Shown one piece after another: positions 16,708 to 24,909 of a stretch of DNA of 33,086 nucleotides; within the stretch, counting starts at the first letter, position 1; every line of letters begins with the position of its first letter. The stretch spans positions 1 to 33,086 of the forward strand of contig JAAVFP010000035.1 of assembly GCA_014800735.1 (NCBI GenBank), read 5' to 3'. The stretch is from Bacteroidales bacterium (lineage in GTDB: Bacteria; Bacteroidota; Bacteroidia; Bacteroidales; Muribaculaceae). Position numbers and translations under genes: made by a program. The notes under the pieces were generated by a model. It ran no database searches. It had not been told where the DNA came from and saw nothing but the letters and a program-made list of their open reading frames with translations.

Positions 16708-17508
16708 TCAGCGTGTGAGGGCAATAATAAGCGATGCGATAACGGAAACGGCGCTCACGATGGTTGAGGTGACCTGGAGCTTGAACGAGTTGTTGGTGTT
16801 ATACTTCGAGTTGGCCTGGCGGATGCTGTTGGGTGCCACGTAGACGTAGTCGTTCTGTTGCAGATAATAGTAGGGCGACGCCAGAGCCTCGGCCGAGTTG
16901 AGGTCGAGGTGCGCAAAGGTGCGCTCGCCGTTTTCCTCGCGGATAACAAGCACGTTGGAGCGCTGGCCGTACTCGGTCATATCGCCGGCGGCGGCCAGGG
17001 CTTCGAGCACCGTGATGCGGTTGCCCGGCACCTTGATGCTTTTGGGCGAACGCACTTCGCCGCCCACCGACACGGTGAAGTTCATCAGGCGGACTACGAC
17101 CATGGGGTCGCGCACGTCGCGCGAAATCATCTTGGTCAGTTCGGCCTGGAGCTGCTCGGTGGTCATGCCGGCCACGTGGATTTTGCCCAGCTGAGGCATG
17201 GTGATGTCGCCCTGCGAGTCAACGAAGTAGGTGAGCTGGCGGGCCTGGCCGGTCACGCTGAGCTCATCGCTTGGGGCGTTGGTGGCCATTGGCAGATTGT
17301 AGAGCGCCGTGGCAGCGGGGTTGGCCGAGCTGACGGTGATCAGCAGCTCGTCGTCAGGCTGGATTTCGGGCAGGTAGCTGGCCGCAGGCAGCGTGCCTTC
17401 GGTCACGGTGATAATATCGTTGAAATAAGGGAGGGTCGATTTATGGGAGCTGCACGACGCGAGCGCCAGTGTGGCTCCGAATATGATGGCTAATGTTTTA
17501 AGTTTCAT
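16708..17508 (-). CDS. Polysaccharide export outer-membrane lipoprotein (Wza-like)
   Basis: The 266-residue lipoprotein has the signal MKLKTLAIIFGATLALASC with lipidated Cys19. A polysaccharide-export domain follows (about 45-135: DELLITVSSANP...QGDITMPQLGKIHVAGMT), then an SLBB-type domain (about 145-235: VSVGGEVRSPKSIKVPGNRITVLEAL). A final hydrophobic helix (about 248-264) fits the transmembrane helix of the Wza pore. It forms the outer-membrane exit for exopolysaccharide and contacts the Wzc-like kinase encoded next. The start at 17508 is set by the signal peptide; the longer open frame extends over its promoter and is rejected. Confidence 0.92.
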   Translation of the reverse strand: MKLKTLAIIFGATLALASCSSHKSTLPYFNDIITVTEGTLPAASYLPEIQPDDELLITVSSANPAATALYNLPMATNAPSDELSVTGQARQLTYFVDSQGDITMPQLGKIHVAGMTTEQLQAELTKMISRDVRDPMVVVRLMNFTVSVGGEVRSPKSIKVPGNRITVLEALAAAGDMTEYGQRSNVLVIREENGERTFAHLDLNSAEALASPYYYLQQNDYVYVAPNSIRQANSKYNTNNSFKLQVTSTIVSAVSVIASLIIALTR

Positions 17509-17589
17509 CAGAACTGGGGAAATGTATCTTATCTTCTTAATCAACGCATCAGCGCTGCGATTATTGCCGGACGTTGCGTTTTTCGCCTG

Positions 17590-17620
17590 CAAAGTTACGG
17601 ATAAAAGTCGGATTACACAA
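17590..17620 (-). promoter_or_regulatory. Internal promoter upstream of wza (TTG-N20-TAACTTTG)
   Basis: Minus-strand TAACTTTG at 17597-17590 with TTG at 17620-17618, 20 nt upstream, fits the Bacteroidota consensus. It overlaps the last bases of the glycosyltransferase gene and leaves an 81-nt leader before wza. The export genes may therefore be expressed independently of the glycosyltransferase. Confidence 0.65.
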
Positions 17621-18650
17621 TTTTGCGGTAGGCATCCAGGTAGGCCCGGGCCGTGACGGCCACATCGTAGCACTCCTTCACGCGGCGCTGGGCACCGTCA
17701 ATCATCCGGCCGTCGTAGCCATCATTATATATAGCCTCGATTTTATCGGCAAGGTCGCCGGCATCGCCTGCGCGGAAAGTAGCTCCGAGGCGTCCGCCGT
17801 CAATAATTTCAAGCGGCCCCGGCAGGTCGCTTATCAGCACCGGCACGCGGGCGGCGCAAGCCTCGGCTACCGTCAGGCCGAAACCCTCCTGGCGCGAGGG
17901 CTGGAGGAAAAGGTCGAAGTCGCGCAGGTGGTCGAACACATAGGTGCGTGTGCGCAGGCCCTCAAGCACTACGTAATCCGCCAAGCCGCGGTCGGCCACC
18001 ATCCTGCGCAGCGCGGGCAAATCCTCGCCCTCGCCCATGATGTGCAGGCGCAGATTCGTGATGCCGCGGCCGTTCACCAGCCTGTCCATGGCCTCGATGG
18101 CAATGTCCTGGCCTTTCTGCTCAAAATTCACGCGGCCCACCTGGACCATGCGGAATGTGCCGTCCGGCTGTTTGCCGTCCGGCTCGCGGGCCGCTATGCG
18201 GTCGGCCGGGATGCCGTTGATTATCACCCTGGCATCAAAGCCTTGCGCGGCTGTGAAATCGCGCACACTGTCGCTGATGGCATAGAGAGCATCCATGCGG
18301 GGATATTCGTCGGCGGCGAGGTCGGTTGCATGGATGGTGCGCACAGTGGGGCGGCGTGTGAACAGCAGGCGCGATGTGCGCGGCGAGTGGTGGTGAATCA
18401 CATCGGGACGGAAGCGCTCCACCAGAGCGTTGAGCCTTATAATCTGCAAGGGATTGCGGCTGCCGGCCGGGCGCCTCAGCAGCCTCACGCGGCACTTGGA
18501 GCTGAGCTGATCCACCAGCTTGGGGTCCACCAGGTCGTTGACAACCACGAGCATAACATTGGCCTCGTCCACCTGCCGGTTGATAATGTCAACAAGCATA
18601 GTCTCGATGCCGCCCGTAGTAAGACTCCAGAGTATGTGACAGATCTTCAT
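17613..18650 (-). CDS. Glycosyltransferase, GT-B fold, family 4-like
   Basis: The 345-residue cytoplasmic enzyme starts MKICHILWSLTTGGIETMLVDI, the glycine-rich acceptor-side motif of GT4 enzymes. The C-terminal nucleotide-sugar domain has VGRVNFEQKGQDIAIEAM and LQPSRQEGFGLTVAEACAARVPVL, the E-x7-E signature. It probably adds one sugar to the lipid-linked repeat unit of the exopolysaccharide handled by the next three genes. The start at 18650 is chosen because it begins the Rossmann strand; the 36 codons upstream run through the promoter and a repeat. It is the only glycosyltransferase in the window. Confidence 0.88.
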   Translation of the reverse strand: MKICHILWSLTTGGIETMLVDIINRQVDEANVMLVVVNDLVDPKLVDQLSSKCRVRLLRRPAGSRNPLQIIRLNALVERFRPDVIHHHSPRTSRLLFTRRPTVRTIHATDLAADEYPRMDALYAISDSVRDFTAAQGFDARVIINGIPADRIAAREPDGKQPDGTFRMVQVGRVNFEQKGQDIAIEAMDRLVNGRGITNLRLHIMGEGEDLPALRRMVADRGLADYVVLEGLRTRTYVFDHLRDFDLFLQPSRQEGFGLTVAEACAARVPVLISDLPGPLEIIDGGRLGATFRAGDAGDLADKIEAIYNDGYDGRMIDGAQRRVKECYDVAVTARAYLDAYRKIV

Positions 18651-18673
18651 ATACAAAAATTCGCGTGATAACA

Positions 18674-18705
18674 CAAAAGTAGGCAAAAACCGCGAAATAT
18701 GCAAA
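18674..18705 (-). promoter_or_regulatory. Glycosyltransferase promoter (TTTG-N20-TACTTTTG)
   Basis: Minus-strand TTTG at 18705-18702 and TACTTTTG at 18681-18674 are separated by 20 nt, a good match to the Bacteroidota vegetative promoter. It is 24 nt upstream of the ATG and directly borders the repeat-rich intergenic region. Confidence 0.75.
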
Positions 18706-18725
18706 CACCTCCCGCCAAGTAACCT

Positions 18726-18768
18726 AGCGGCGGAGCAGCGCCGTAGCGAGACACGCAATGTGGGGAGG
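18726..18768. repeat. Partial copy of modular intergenic repeat
   Basis: A shortened copy of the left arm of the neighbouring palindrome. It has the GCGGCGGAGC...GCGCCGTAGCGAG module and a degenerate TGTGGGG module, but not the inner CTTCGGAGAAG module. It is in direct orientation with the left arm 67 nt downstream. Confidence 0.7.
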
Positions 18769-18792
18769 CGGGGGCGTCAGAGTCAGAAAAAA

Positions 18793-18982
18793 AGCGGCGG
18801 AACCGCGCCGTAGCGACAAACCCCGCACGAAGTGTGGGGTAGGGGGAGATAGAGATAATGAGCTTCGGAGAAGCGATGTAGCACGCGCGGATTAACGTCG
18901 CTTCTCCGAAGCTCCCAATGTCCCCCAGGCTACCACCCCACACTGCTTGCGGGGTTTCTCGCTACGGCGCGGCTCCGCCGCT
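18793..18982. repeat. Large imperfect palindrome, modular intergenic repeat
   Basis: Two arms of about 86 nt (18793-18878 and 18896-18982) are inverted copies separated by about 17 nt. The outer 48 nt match with about five differences, the middle of each arm is variable, and the inner 17 nt are identical. Recognisable modules in the right arm are TCGCTTCTCCGAAGCT, CACCCCACACT with GGGGTTT, and CGCGGCTCCGCCGCT. The same modules in the same order recur at 22812-22912. No convincing open reading frame is present. It resembles REP/MITE-type non-coding repeats; no mobilising enzyme is seen in the window. Confidence 0.85.
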
Positions 18983-19051
18983 ATCATTGGTAGACATCAA
19001 GCCAACAACACAATCCGTGGGCCGCGGCGCTGTCAACTATACATAAAAGCG

Positions 19052-19083
19052 GCGGGTGCAGGGAATTGCTCCGCTGCGCCCGC
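19052..19083 (-). terminator. Terminator of the 19.1-19.6 kb barrel gene
   Basis: A 10-bp stem with one G-U-type pair (GCGGGTGCAG at 19052-19061, CTGCGCCCGC at 19074-19083). On the minus strand it is followed by a short T4 run after three bases. It lies 30 nt past the gene's stop codon. Confidence 0.65.
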
Positions 19084-19112
19084 CTGCCGACAGTGATATT
19101 TTTCGTTATTCC

Positions 19113-19640
19113 TTAGAATTTGTATTTGAAGCCGAACTGGAATAGGCCCTGTGCACCGAAGCCGGCCTCGGCATACATTGCCCAGGAGCGGTTGAGGTCC
19201 ACCTGTGCGCCGATGGGCACGATCTGGAAGGCGCAGTAGGCTTTGTTGTAGCTGTCGGCGCCGCGGGGCTGCATGTGGCTGATTTCCACACCCAGGCCGA
19301 GTTTGGCATAGAGTTTCACGATGGAATTCTGATAGTAGCCGTAGCGACCGTTCATCATGATTGCGTGGTAGGCGATGTTGCTGTGATGGGGTCCGCCTTC
19401 GGTTGTGGTGGAGGAGAAGGTGTAGGAGGGACCGACCCAGATGTTGGGGGTGACGCGGAAGTTTACGCCCAGGTTGAGTGCGCCCCAGGCAGTGTTGACA
19501 CCTCCCCAGCCATCGTGCATGTTGCTGGCATCCATCTGAGTATAGGCACCGTAGCTGGCGGTGATTTCGGTTTTCTGAGCGTTTGCGGCGGTGACTGAAG
19601 CGGCTGCGACAGCGCAGCAAAGGAGCATTTTCTTGAACAT
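19113..19640 (-). CDS. Small outer-membrane beta-barrel protein
   Basis: The 175-residue product has a signal peptide (MFKKMLLCCAVAAASVTAANAQ). The mature chain is a run of amphipathic strands with many Gly, Tyr and Trp, for example VNTAWGALNLGVNFRVTPNIWVG (named only as a landmark, around 45-70). It ends FGFKYKF, a classic barrel C-terminus. It resembles the OprF/porin-like small barrels common in Bacteroidales; no specific family is claimed. The gene stands alone between two repeat-containing intergenic regions, with its own terminator. Function unknown. Confidence 0.75.
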   Translation of the reverse strand: MFKKMLLCCAVAAASVTAANAQKTEITASYGAYTQMDASNMHDGWGGVNTAWGALNLGVNFRVTPNIWVGPSYTFSSTTTEGGPHHSNIAYHAIMMNGRYGYYQNSIVKLYAKLGLGVEISHMQPRGADSYNKAYCAFQIVPIGAQVDLNRSWAMYAEAGFGAQGLFQFGFKYKF

Positions 19641-19938
19641 AAGTAACTCTTAATAATTAGTTTGTAGTTTAGTAGTTTTAAGTAAACCCTTCGGGCCAAT
19701 ATATCTTTGCTTGTCTTTGCGGCACTTTTATTTCTTTCACTCAGTCGCTTAGCTCGCTAAGCTCTATCGCTCAATAAATAAAATTCCTCGCAAATCCTGC
19801 TCAAATATATATTGTCTAATTTTTAAGGGTTACTTGGTTGAGCGTTGGGTTATGAGGTTTTTAATGAATTCATAACACTGCGTGGAGATGTTTGGTTCAC
19901 GGTATGAGCCCCCACTGCGCGCCGCAAAAATTGGCCGT

Positions 19939-20010
19939 GTAGGGACGTGCCTTTGGCACGTAGACGTAAGCCGTTGATTACCAAGCAACGTGCCAAAGGC
20001 ACGTCCCTAC
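19939..20010. repeat. 23-bp perfect inverted repeat, REP-like element
   Basis: The arms at 19939-19961 and 19988-20010 are perfect reverse complements with a 26-nt spacer. Each arm contains its own palindrome ACGTGCCTTTGGCACGT, so the element can fold either as one long cruciform or as two small hairpins. This double-palindrome design is typical of REP/BIME-type elements; I recall similar sequences as common in Bacteroidales intergenic DNA but could not check. Confidence 0.8.
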
Positions 20011-20091
20011 GATTTGCAATTTCTGAGAGTCAGACAAACTCAGGGAAAGGCCCTGATTTCCATTCGGCGTGACAAAGGCATGGCGGCACAG

Positions 20092-20122
20092 TTTGCTGTC
20101 AGCGATTTTTATTGTATCTTTG
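20092..20122 (+). promoter_or_regulatory. speA promoter (TTTG-N19-TATCTTTG)
   Basis: TTTG at 20092-20095 and TATCTTTG at 20115-20122 with a 19-nt spacer is a textbook Bacteroidota vegetative promoter. It lies 27 nt upstream of the speA ATG. Confidence 0.9.
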
Positions 20123-20149
20123 CAGGAAATATCTGAATCAAGCGAATAA

Positions 20150-22045
<1,896 letters not shown>

Positions 22046-22051
22046 GGGGGC

Positions 22052-22810
22052 ATGCGCTGGTTCATGCACCTGTCCTACCGCGGCGCGGGGTTTCACGGCT
22101 GGCAGATTCAGCCGGATGCAGTGAGTGTGCAGAGTGTGCTCGAAGGAGCGCTCGGCACCGTTCTTCGGCGTCCGACCCCGATTACGGGTGCGGGACGCAC
22201 GGATGCCGGGGTGAACGCCCGCATGATGATTGCGCACTTCGATACGCCTGATGACGTGGATATGCCGCGGCTGCTGCGGGCCATCAACAGCATCGCGGGG
22301 CCGGATATCGCCGTGCACGATATTTTCCCGGTGGCGGCGGATGCCCACGCGCGTTTCGATGCCACGGAGCGGACGTACCGCTACTTCGCCCACACGCGCA
22401 AGGATCCCTTTGCCTGCGGCCTGTCGTGGCAATGCGCCCCGACTCTTGATTTCGATGCCATGAACCGCGCGGCGGAGCTGATTGTGGGGCGTCGCGATTT
22501 CACGTCGTTCTCCAAGCTGCACACCGACGTGAAGACCAATATCTGCGACCTGCGGCGCGCCGCGTGGCACTGCATGGATGCAACACACTGGTATTTTGAA
22601 ATTTCGGCTGACCGCTTTCTTCGCAACATGGTGCGTGCCGTGGTGGGCACGCTCGTGGAGGTGGGCCGCCACAAGATTGCCCCGGAGGGTATTCTGGATA
22701 TTTTGGAGAAGAAGGACCGCTGCGCTGCCGGCACGTCGATGCCCGCAGGTCCGCTGTTTCTGTGGGATATCAGGTATCCCTACTGGAGCGAGGAGTCTGC
22801 GAGTGAATAA
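22052..22810 (+). CDS. truA: tRNA pseudouridine(38-40) synthase
   Basis: A 252-residue enzyme that isomerises uridine to pseudouridine at positions 38-40 of the anticodon arm. The motif GAGRTDAGVNA contains the catalytic Asp51. RTYRYF-type RTYRYFAHTRK and the C-terminal FLRNMVRAVVGTLVEVG are both family signatures. The start ATG is 6 nt after the speA stop, so both probably share one transcript. The transcript would end in the hairpin at 22851-22889, which belongs to a repeat element. Confidence 0.95.
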   Translation: MRWFMHLSYRGAGFHGWQIQPDAVSVQSVLEGALGTVLRRPTPITGAGRTDAGVNARMMIAHFDTPDDVDMPRLLRAINSIAGPDIAVHDIFPVAADAHARFDATERTYRYFAHTRKDPFACGLSWQCAPTLDFDAMNRAAELIVGRRDFTSFSKLHTDVKTNICDLRRAAWHCMDATHWYFEISADRFLRNMVRAVVGTLVEVGRHKIAPEGILDILEKKDRCAAGTSMPAGPLFLWDIRYPYWSEESASE

Positions 22811-22811
22811 C

Positions 22812-22912
22812 ATCGCTTCTCCGAAGCTTATTCTGTATGTTTACGGTTCACCCCACACTCCGCGCTTAGGCACTGCGTGTGGGGTTTTTGACACCATCGC
22901 GGCTCCGCCGCT
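22812..22912. repeat. Modular intergenic repeat copy, fills truA-MATE gap
   Basis: Shares ordered modules with the right arm of the 18.8-19.0 kb palindrome: TCGCTTCTCCGAAGCT, CACCCCACACT, GGGGTTT and CGCGGCTCCGCCGCT, plus a trailing A(T)ATTGG. The stretches between modules are unrelated. It begins two bases after the truA stop and ends on the first base of the MATE stop codon, so it exactly occupies the convergent gap. Confidence 0.8.
22851..22889 (+). terminator. Rho-independent terminator inside the repeat
   Basis: CCCCACAC (22851-22858) pairs with GTGTGGGG (22877-22884), followed directly by TTTTT. It is well placed to end the speA-truA transcript and is built from the central module of the dispersed repeat. 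Confidence 0.8.
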
Positions 22913-24282
22913 TATAATTGGGCGTTTTTAGCCTGTGTCCCTAATCCTCGACGTATTCGGGCGAAGGCGATGAACATGAGCAGGTCGGTGAGTATCCAGC
23001 TGACGGGGTACACGATCATGAGGTCGCGGAACTCGGCCTCGCCCACGGGGAAGTTCCACACCCAGAACAGGCGCAGCACGCAGGTGCCGAAAATGGTGAT
23101 GAGTGCCGGGGTCATGGAGTGGCCCAGGCCTCGCATTGCCGAGCCGGCCATCTCGTAGTAGCACGCGATAAATTGAAAAGCAAGGACATAGGTCATGCGG
23201 ATGCCGCCGTAGTGAAGCACGGGGATGTCGGTTGTGAACACTCGCAGGACGGGTTCATGCATCCACGCCAGCAGCAGGTTGAGCACTACGCTTGTGCCCA
23301 TGCTCATGGCCAGACTCAGGCGGAAAATGCGGCGGCAGCGGTCCAGGTTGCCGGCACCGTAGTTCTGGCTGATGAAGGCAACGGCGGTCTGTGCGAAAGC
23401 GCTGATGACGAAGTAGCAATACAGTTCGTAGTTGAGCGCCGCGGCCGAGCCGGCGGCAGCGTCGGCCCCGAAGCTGTTGATAGCCGATAGGATGAAGGCG
23501 TTGGAAAGGGCGAAGACCGTGGTCTGGATGCCTGCCGGCACGCCCACGTTGCAAATTTTGCCAATCTGCACGCGCGAGGGCACGATGGCTTTGAGGTCCA
23601 CACGGATGTCGCTCTTTTCGCGCATTAGAATTATGGTTATCAGGGTGGCGTTGACGATGTTGGACACCACTGTGCCTATGGCCACACCGGCCACGCCCAT
23701 GTCGCAGCCAATCACGAGCACGAGGTTGAGAATCACGTTGACAATGCCGGCGAGCACCAGGATGTAGAAGGGTCGGCGGGTGTCGCCCACGCTTCGCAGG
23801 ATTGCCGAGCCGAAATTGTAGATAATCATAAAGGGCATGCCCAGGCCCAGGAGGCGGAGGTAGAGCACGGCATCGTCAAGGACCTCGGCGGGAGTGTCGA
23901 GCCATGTGAGCACCGGGCGCGCTATGAGCTGCGACAGCACCAGCATGGTGAGACCACTGAGCAATGCCAGGACTACCGACGAAGCTACTGCGGCGCGCAC
24001 TCCGCGGCTGTTGCGCTGGCCGATATAATTGGCTATAACCACGTTGACCCCGACCGAAAGGCCGAGGAACATGTTGATCAACAGACTTATCACGGGGCCG
24101 TTGCTGCCCACGGCGGCCAATGCGTGGCTACCGGCAAAGCGGCCCACCACGGCCACATCGACCGAATTGAATGACTGCTGCAGCACGCCACTGGCAATCA
24201 ACGGAAGTGCAAAAAGCACCATCCGCGATGCCAGCGGGCCGCTGAGCATGTCGATTTTATTGCCCTTTGATGCTGTACCCAT
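22912..24282 (-). CDS. MATE family efflux transporter
   Basis: A 456-residue inner-membrane protein with about 12 hydrophobic helices in two homologous halves. The N-terminal half has PLIASGVLQQSFNSVDVAVVGRFAG followed by GSNGPVISL, and the second half has the matching VGVPAGIQTTVFALSNAF. This is the MATE pattern, expected to export cationic compounds or metabolites against Na+ or H+ flow. The substrate cannot be predicted. The start is 29 nt after the bcp stop, so both are probably one transcript. A drug-export role is possible but not shown. Confidence 0.92.
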   Translation of the reverse strand: MGTASKGNKIDMLSGPLASRMVLFALPLIASGVLQQSFNSVDVAVVGRFAGSHALAAVGSNGPVISLLINMFLGLSVGVNVVIANYIGQRNSRGVRAAVASSVVLALLSGLTMLVLSQLIARPVLTWLDTPAEVLDDAVLYLRLLGLGMPFMIIYNFGSAILRSVGDTRRPFYILVLAGIVNVILNLVLVIGCDMGVAGVAIGTVVSNIVNATLITIILMREKSDIRVDLKAIVPSRVQIGKICNVGVPAGIQTTVFALSNAFILSAINSFGADAAAGSAAALNYELYCYFVISAFAQTAVAFISQNYGAGNLDRCRRIFRLSLAMSMGTSVVLNLLLAWMHEPVLRVFTTDIPVLHYGGIRMTYVLAFQFIACYYEMAGSAMRGLGHSMTPALITIFGTCVLRLFWVWNFPVGEAEFRDLMIVYPVSWILTDLLMFIAFARIRRGLGTQAKNAQL

Positions 24283-24311
24283 ATCACAGAATTAACTGCG
24301 ACAGGGCGAAA

Positions 24312-24776
24312 TTATTGTGCGTGTTCCGAAATAATTTTCAACAATTGTGCGGCGGCGTTCTTGGTGTCGACTTTGCGGATGATTTCGGTCACACGGTGGT
24401 CCGCGTCGGTGATGAAGGTGGTGCGGACGGTGCCCATATACTCGCGGCCGGCCATCTTCTTTTTCTGCCACACGCCGAAAGCCTGGTTCACAGTGGTGTC
24501 GGCATCGCTGAGCAGGATGAAGGGCAGGCTGTACTTGTCGGCGAACTTCACGTGGCTTGCGGTGGAGTCCTTGCTAATGCCAATCACCACGTAGCCCTTG
24601 GCGCGGAGGTCGTCGTAATTGTCGCGGATCGAGCACGCCTCGGCAGTGCAGCCGGGGGTATTGTCCTTGGGGTAAAAATAAATGATGAGCGGCTTGCCGG
24701 CAAAATCGCTTGCCTTCACCTGGCGGCCGTCGGCATCCACGCCGAGCACTTCGGGAATTTTATCTCCAATTTCCAT
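24312..24776 (-). CDS. bcp: Thioredoxin-dependent thiol peroxidase (peroxiredoxin Q/BCP)
   Basis: The 154-residue cytoplasmic peroxiredoxin reduces hydrogen and organic peroxides using thioredoxin. The motif YPKDNTPGCTAEAC carries the peroxidatic Cys43 and, five residues on, the resolving Cys48 that defines the atypical 2-Cys BCP group. The rest (GISKDS, KFADKYSLPFILLSD, TTFITD) follows the family throughout, and the length is normal. It starts the minus-strand unit bcp-MATE. No Bacteroidota -7 box was found in the 85 nt upstream. Confidence 0.94.
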   Translation of the reverse strand: MEIGDKIPEVLGVDADGRQVKASDFAGKPLIIYFYPKDNTPGCTAEACSIRDNYDDLRAKGYVVIGISKDSTASHVKFADKYSLPFILLSDADTTVNQAFGVWQKKKMAGREYMGTVRTTFITDADHRVTEIIRKVDTKNAAAQLLKIISEHAQ

Positions 24777-24861
24777 TTTTTTCTAAGATTAATACTATTA
24801 AACAAACTTTGGAGGAGGGTGGTTCATTTTATGTGAGAGTTTTGGGCGAGTAGGGGAACAA

Positions 24862-24888
24862 AAAAATCCCGCTGCGGGCGGGATTTTT
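24862..24888. terminator. Bidirectional terminator after the glycosidase operon
   Basis: An 11-bp stem (AAAAATCCCGC at 24862-24872, GCGGGATTTTT at 24878-24888) with a 5-nt loop and A/T tracts on both sides. On the minus strand it lies 22 nt after the GH3 stop codon and before the bcp gene. Confidence 0.9.
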
Positions 24889-24909
24889 TCAGTTATTGCG
24901 TGTGCCAGG

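Larger units (their letters stand above)
19641..20149. other. Intergenic region with hairpins, a repeat and the speA promoter
   Basis: No credible gene on either strand. It contains the leader of the upstream barrel gene (19641-19700) and an isolated plus-strand TATCTTTG at 19702-19709 with no gene after it. A short hairpin GCTTAGCTCGCTAAGC lies near 19748-19765, followed by AT-rich sequence, a 23-bp inverted repeat at 19939-20010, and the speA promoter at 20092-20122. Confidence 0.6.

Noticed and set aside
18651-18758. N-terminal extension of the glycosyltransferase
   Set aside because: The extension would run through a good promoter and a repeat, and its Arg/Cys-rich sequence does not fit a GT4 N-terminus. 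The ATG at 18650 begins the Rossmann fold.
18726-18982. CRISPR array or insertion sequence
   Set aside because: There are no regularly spaced direct repeats with unique spacers, no cas gene, no transposase frame and no clear target-site duplication. The pattern is an imperfect palindrome of modules.
20092-20149. Arginine- or polyamine-sensing riboswitch before speA
   Set aside because: The leader between the -7 element and the ATG is only about 27 nt, too short for an aptamer.
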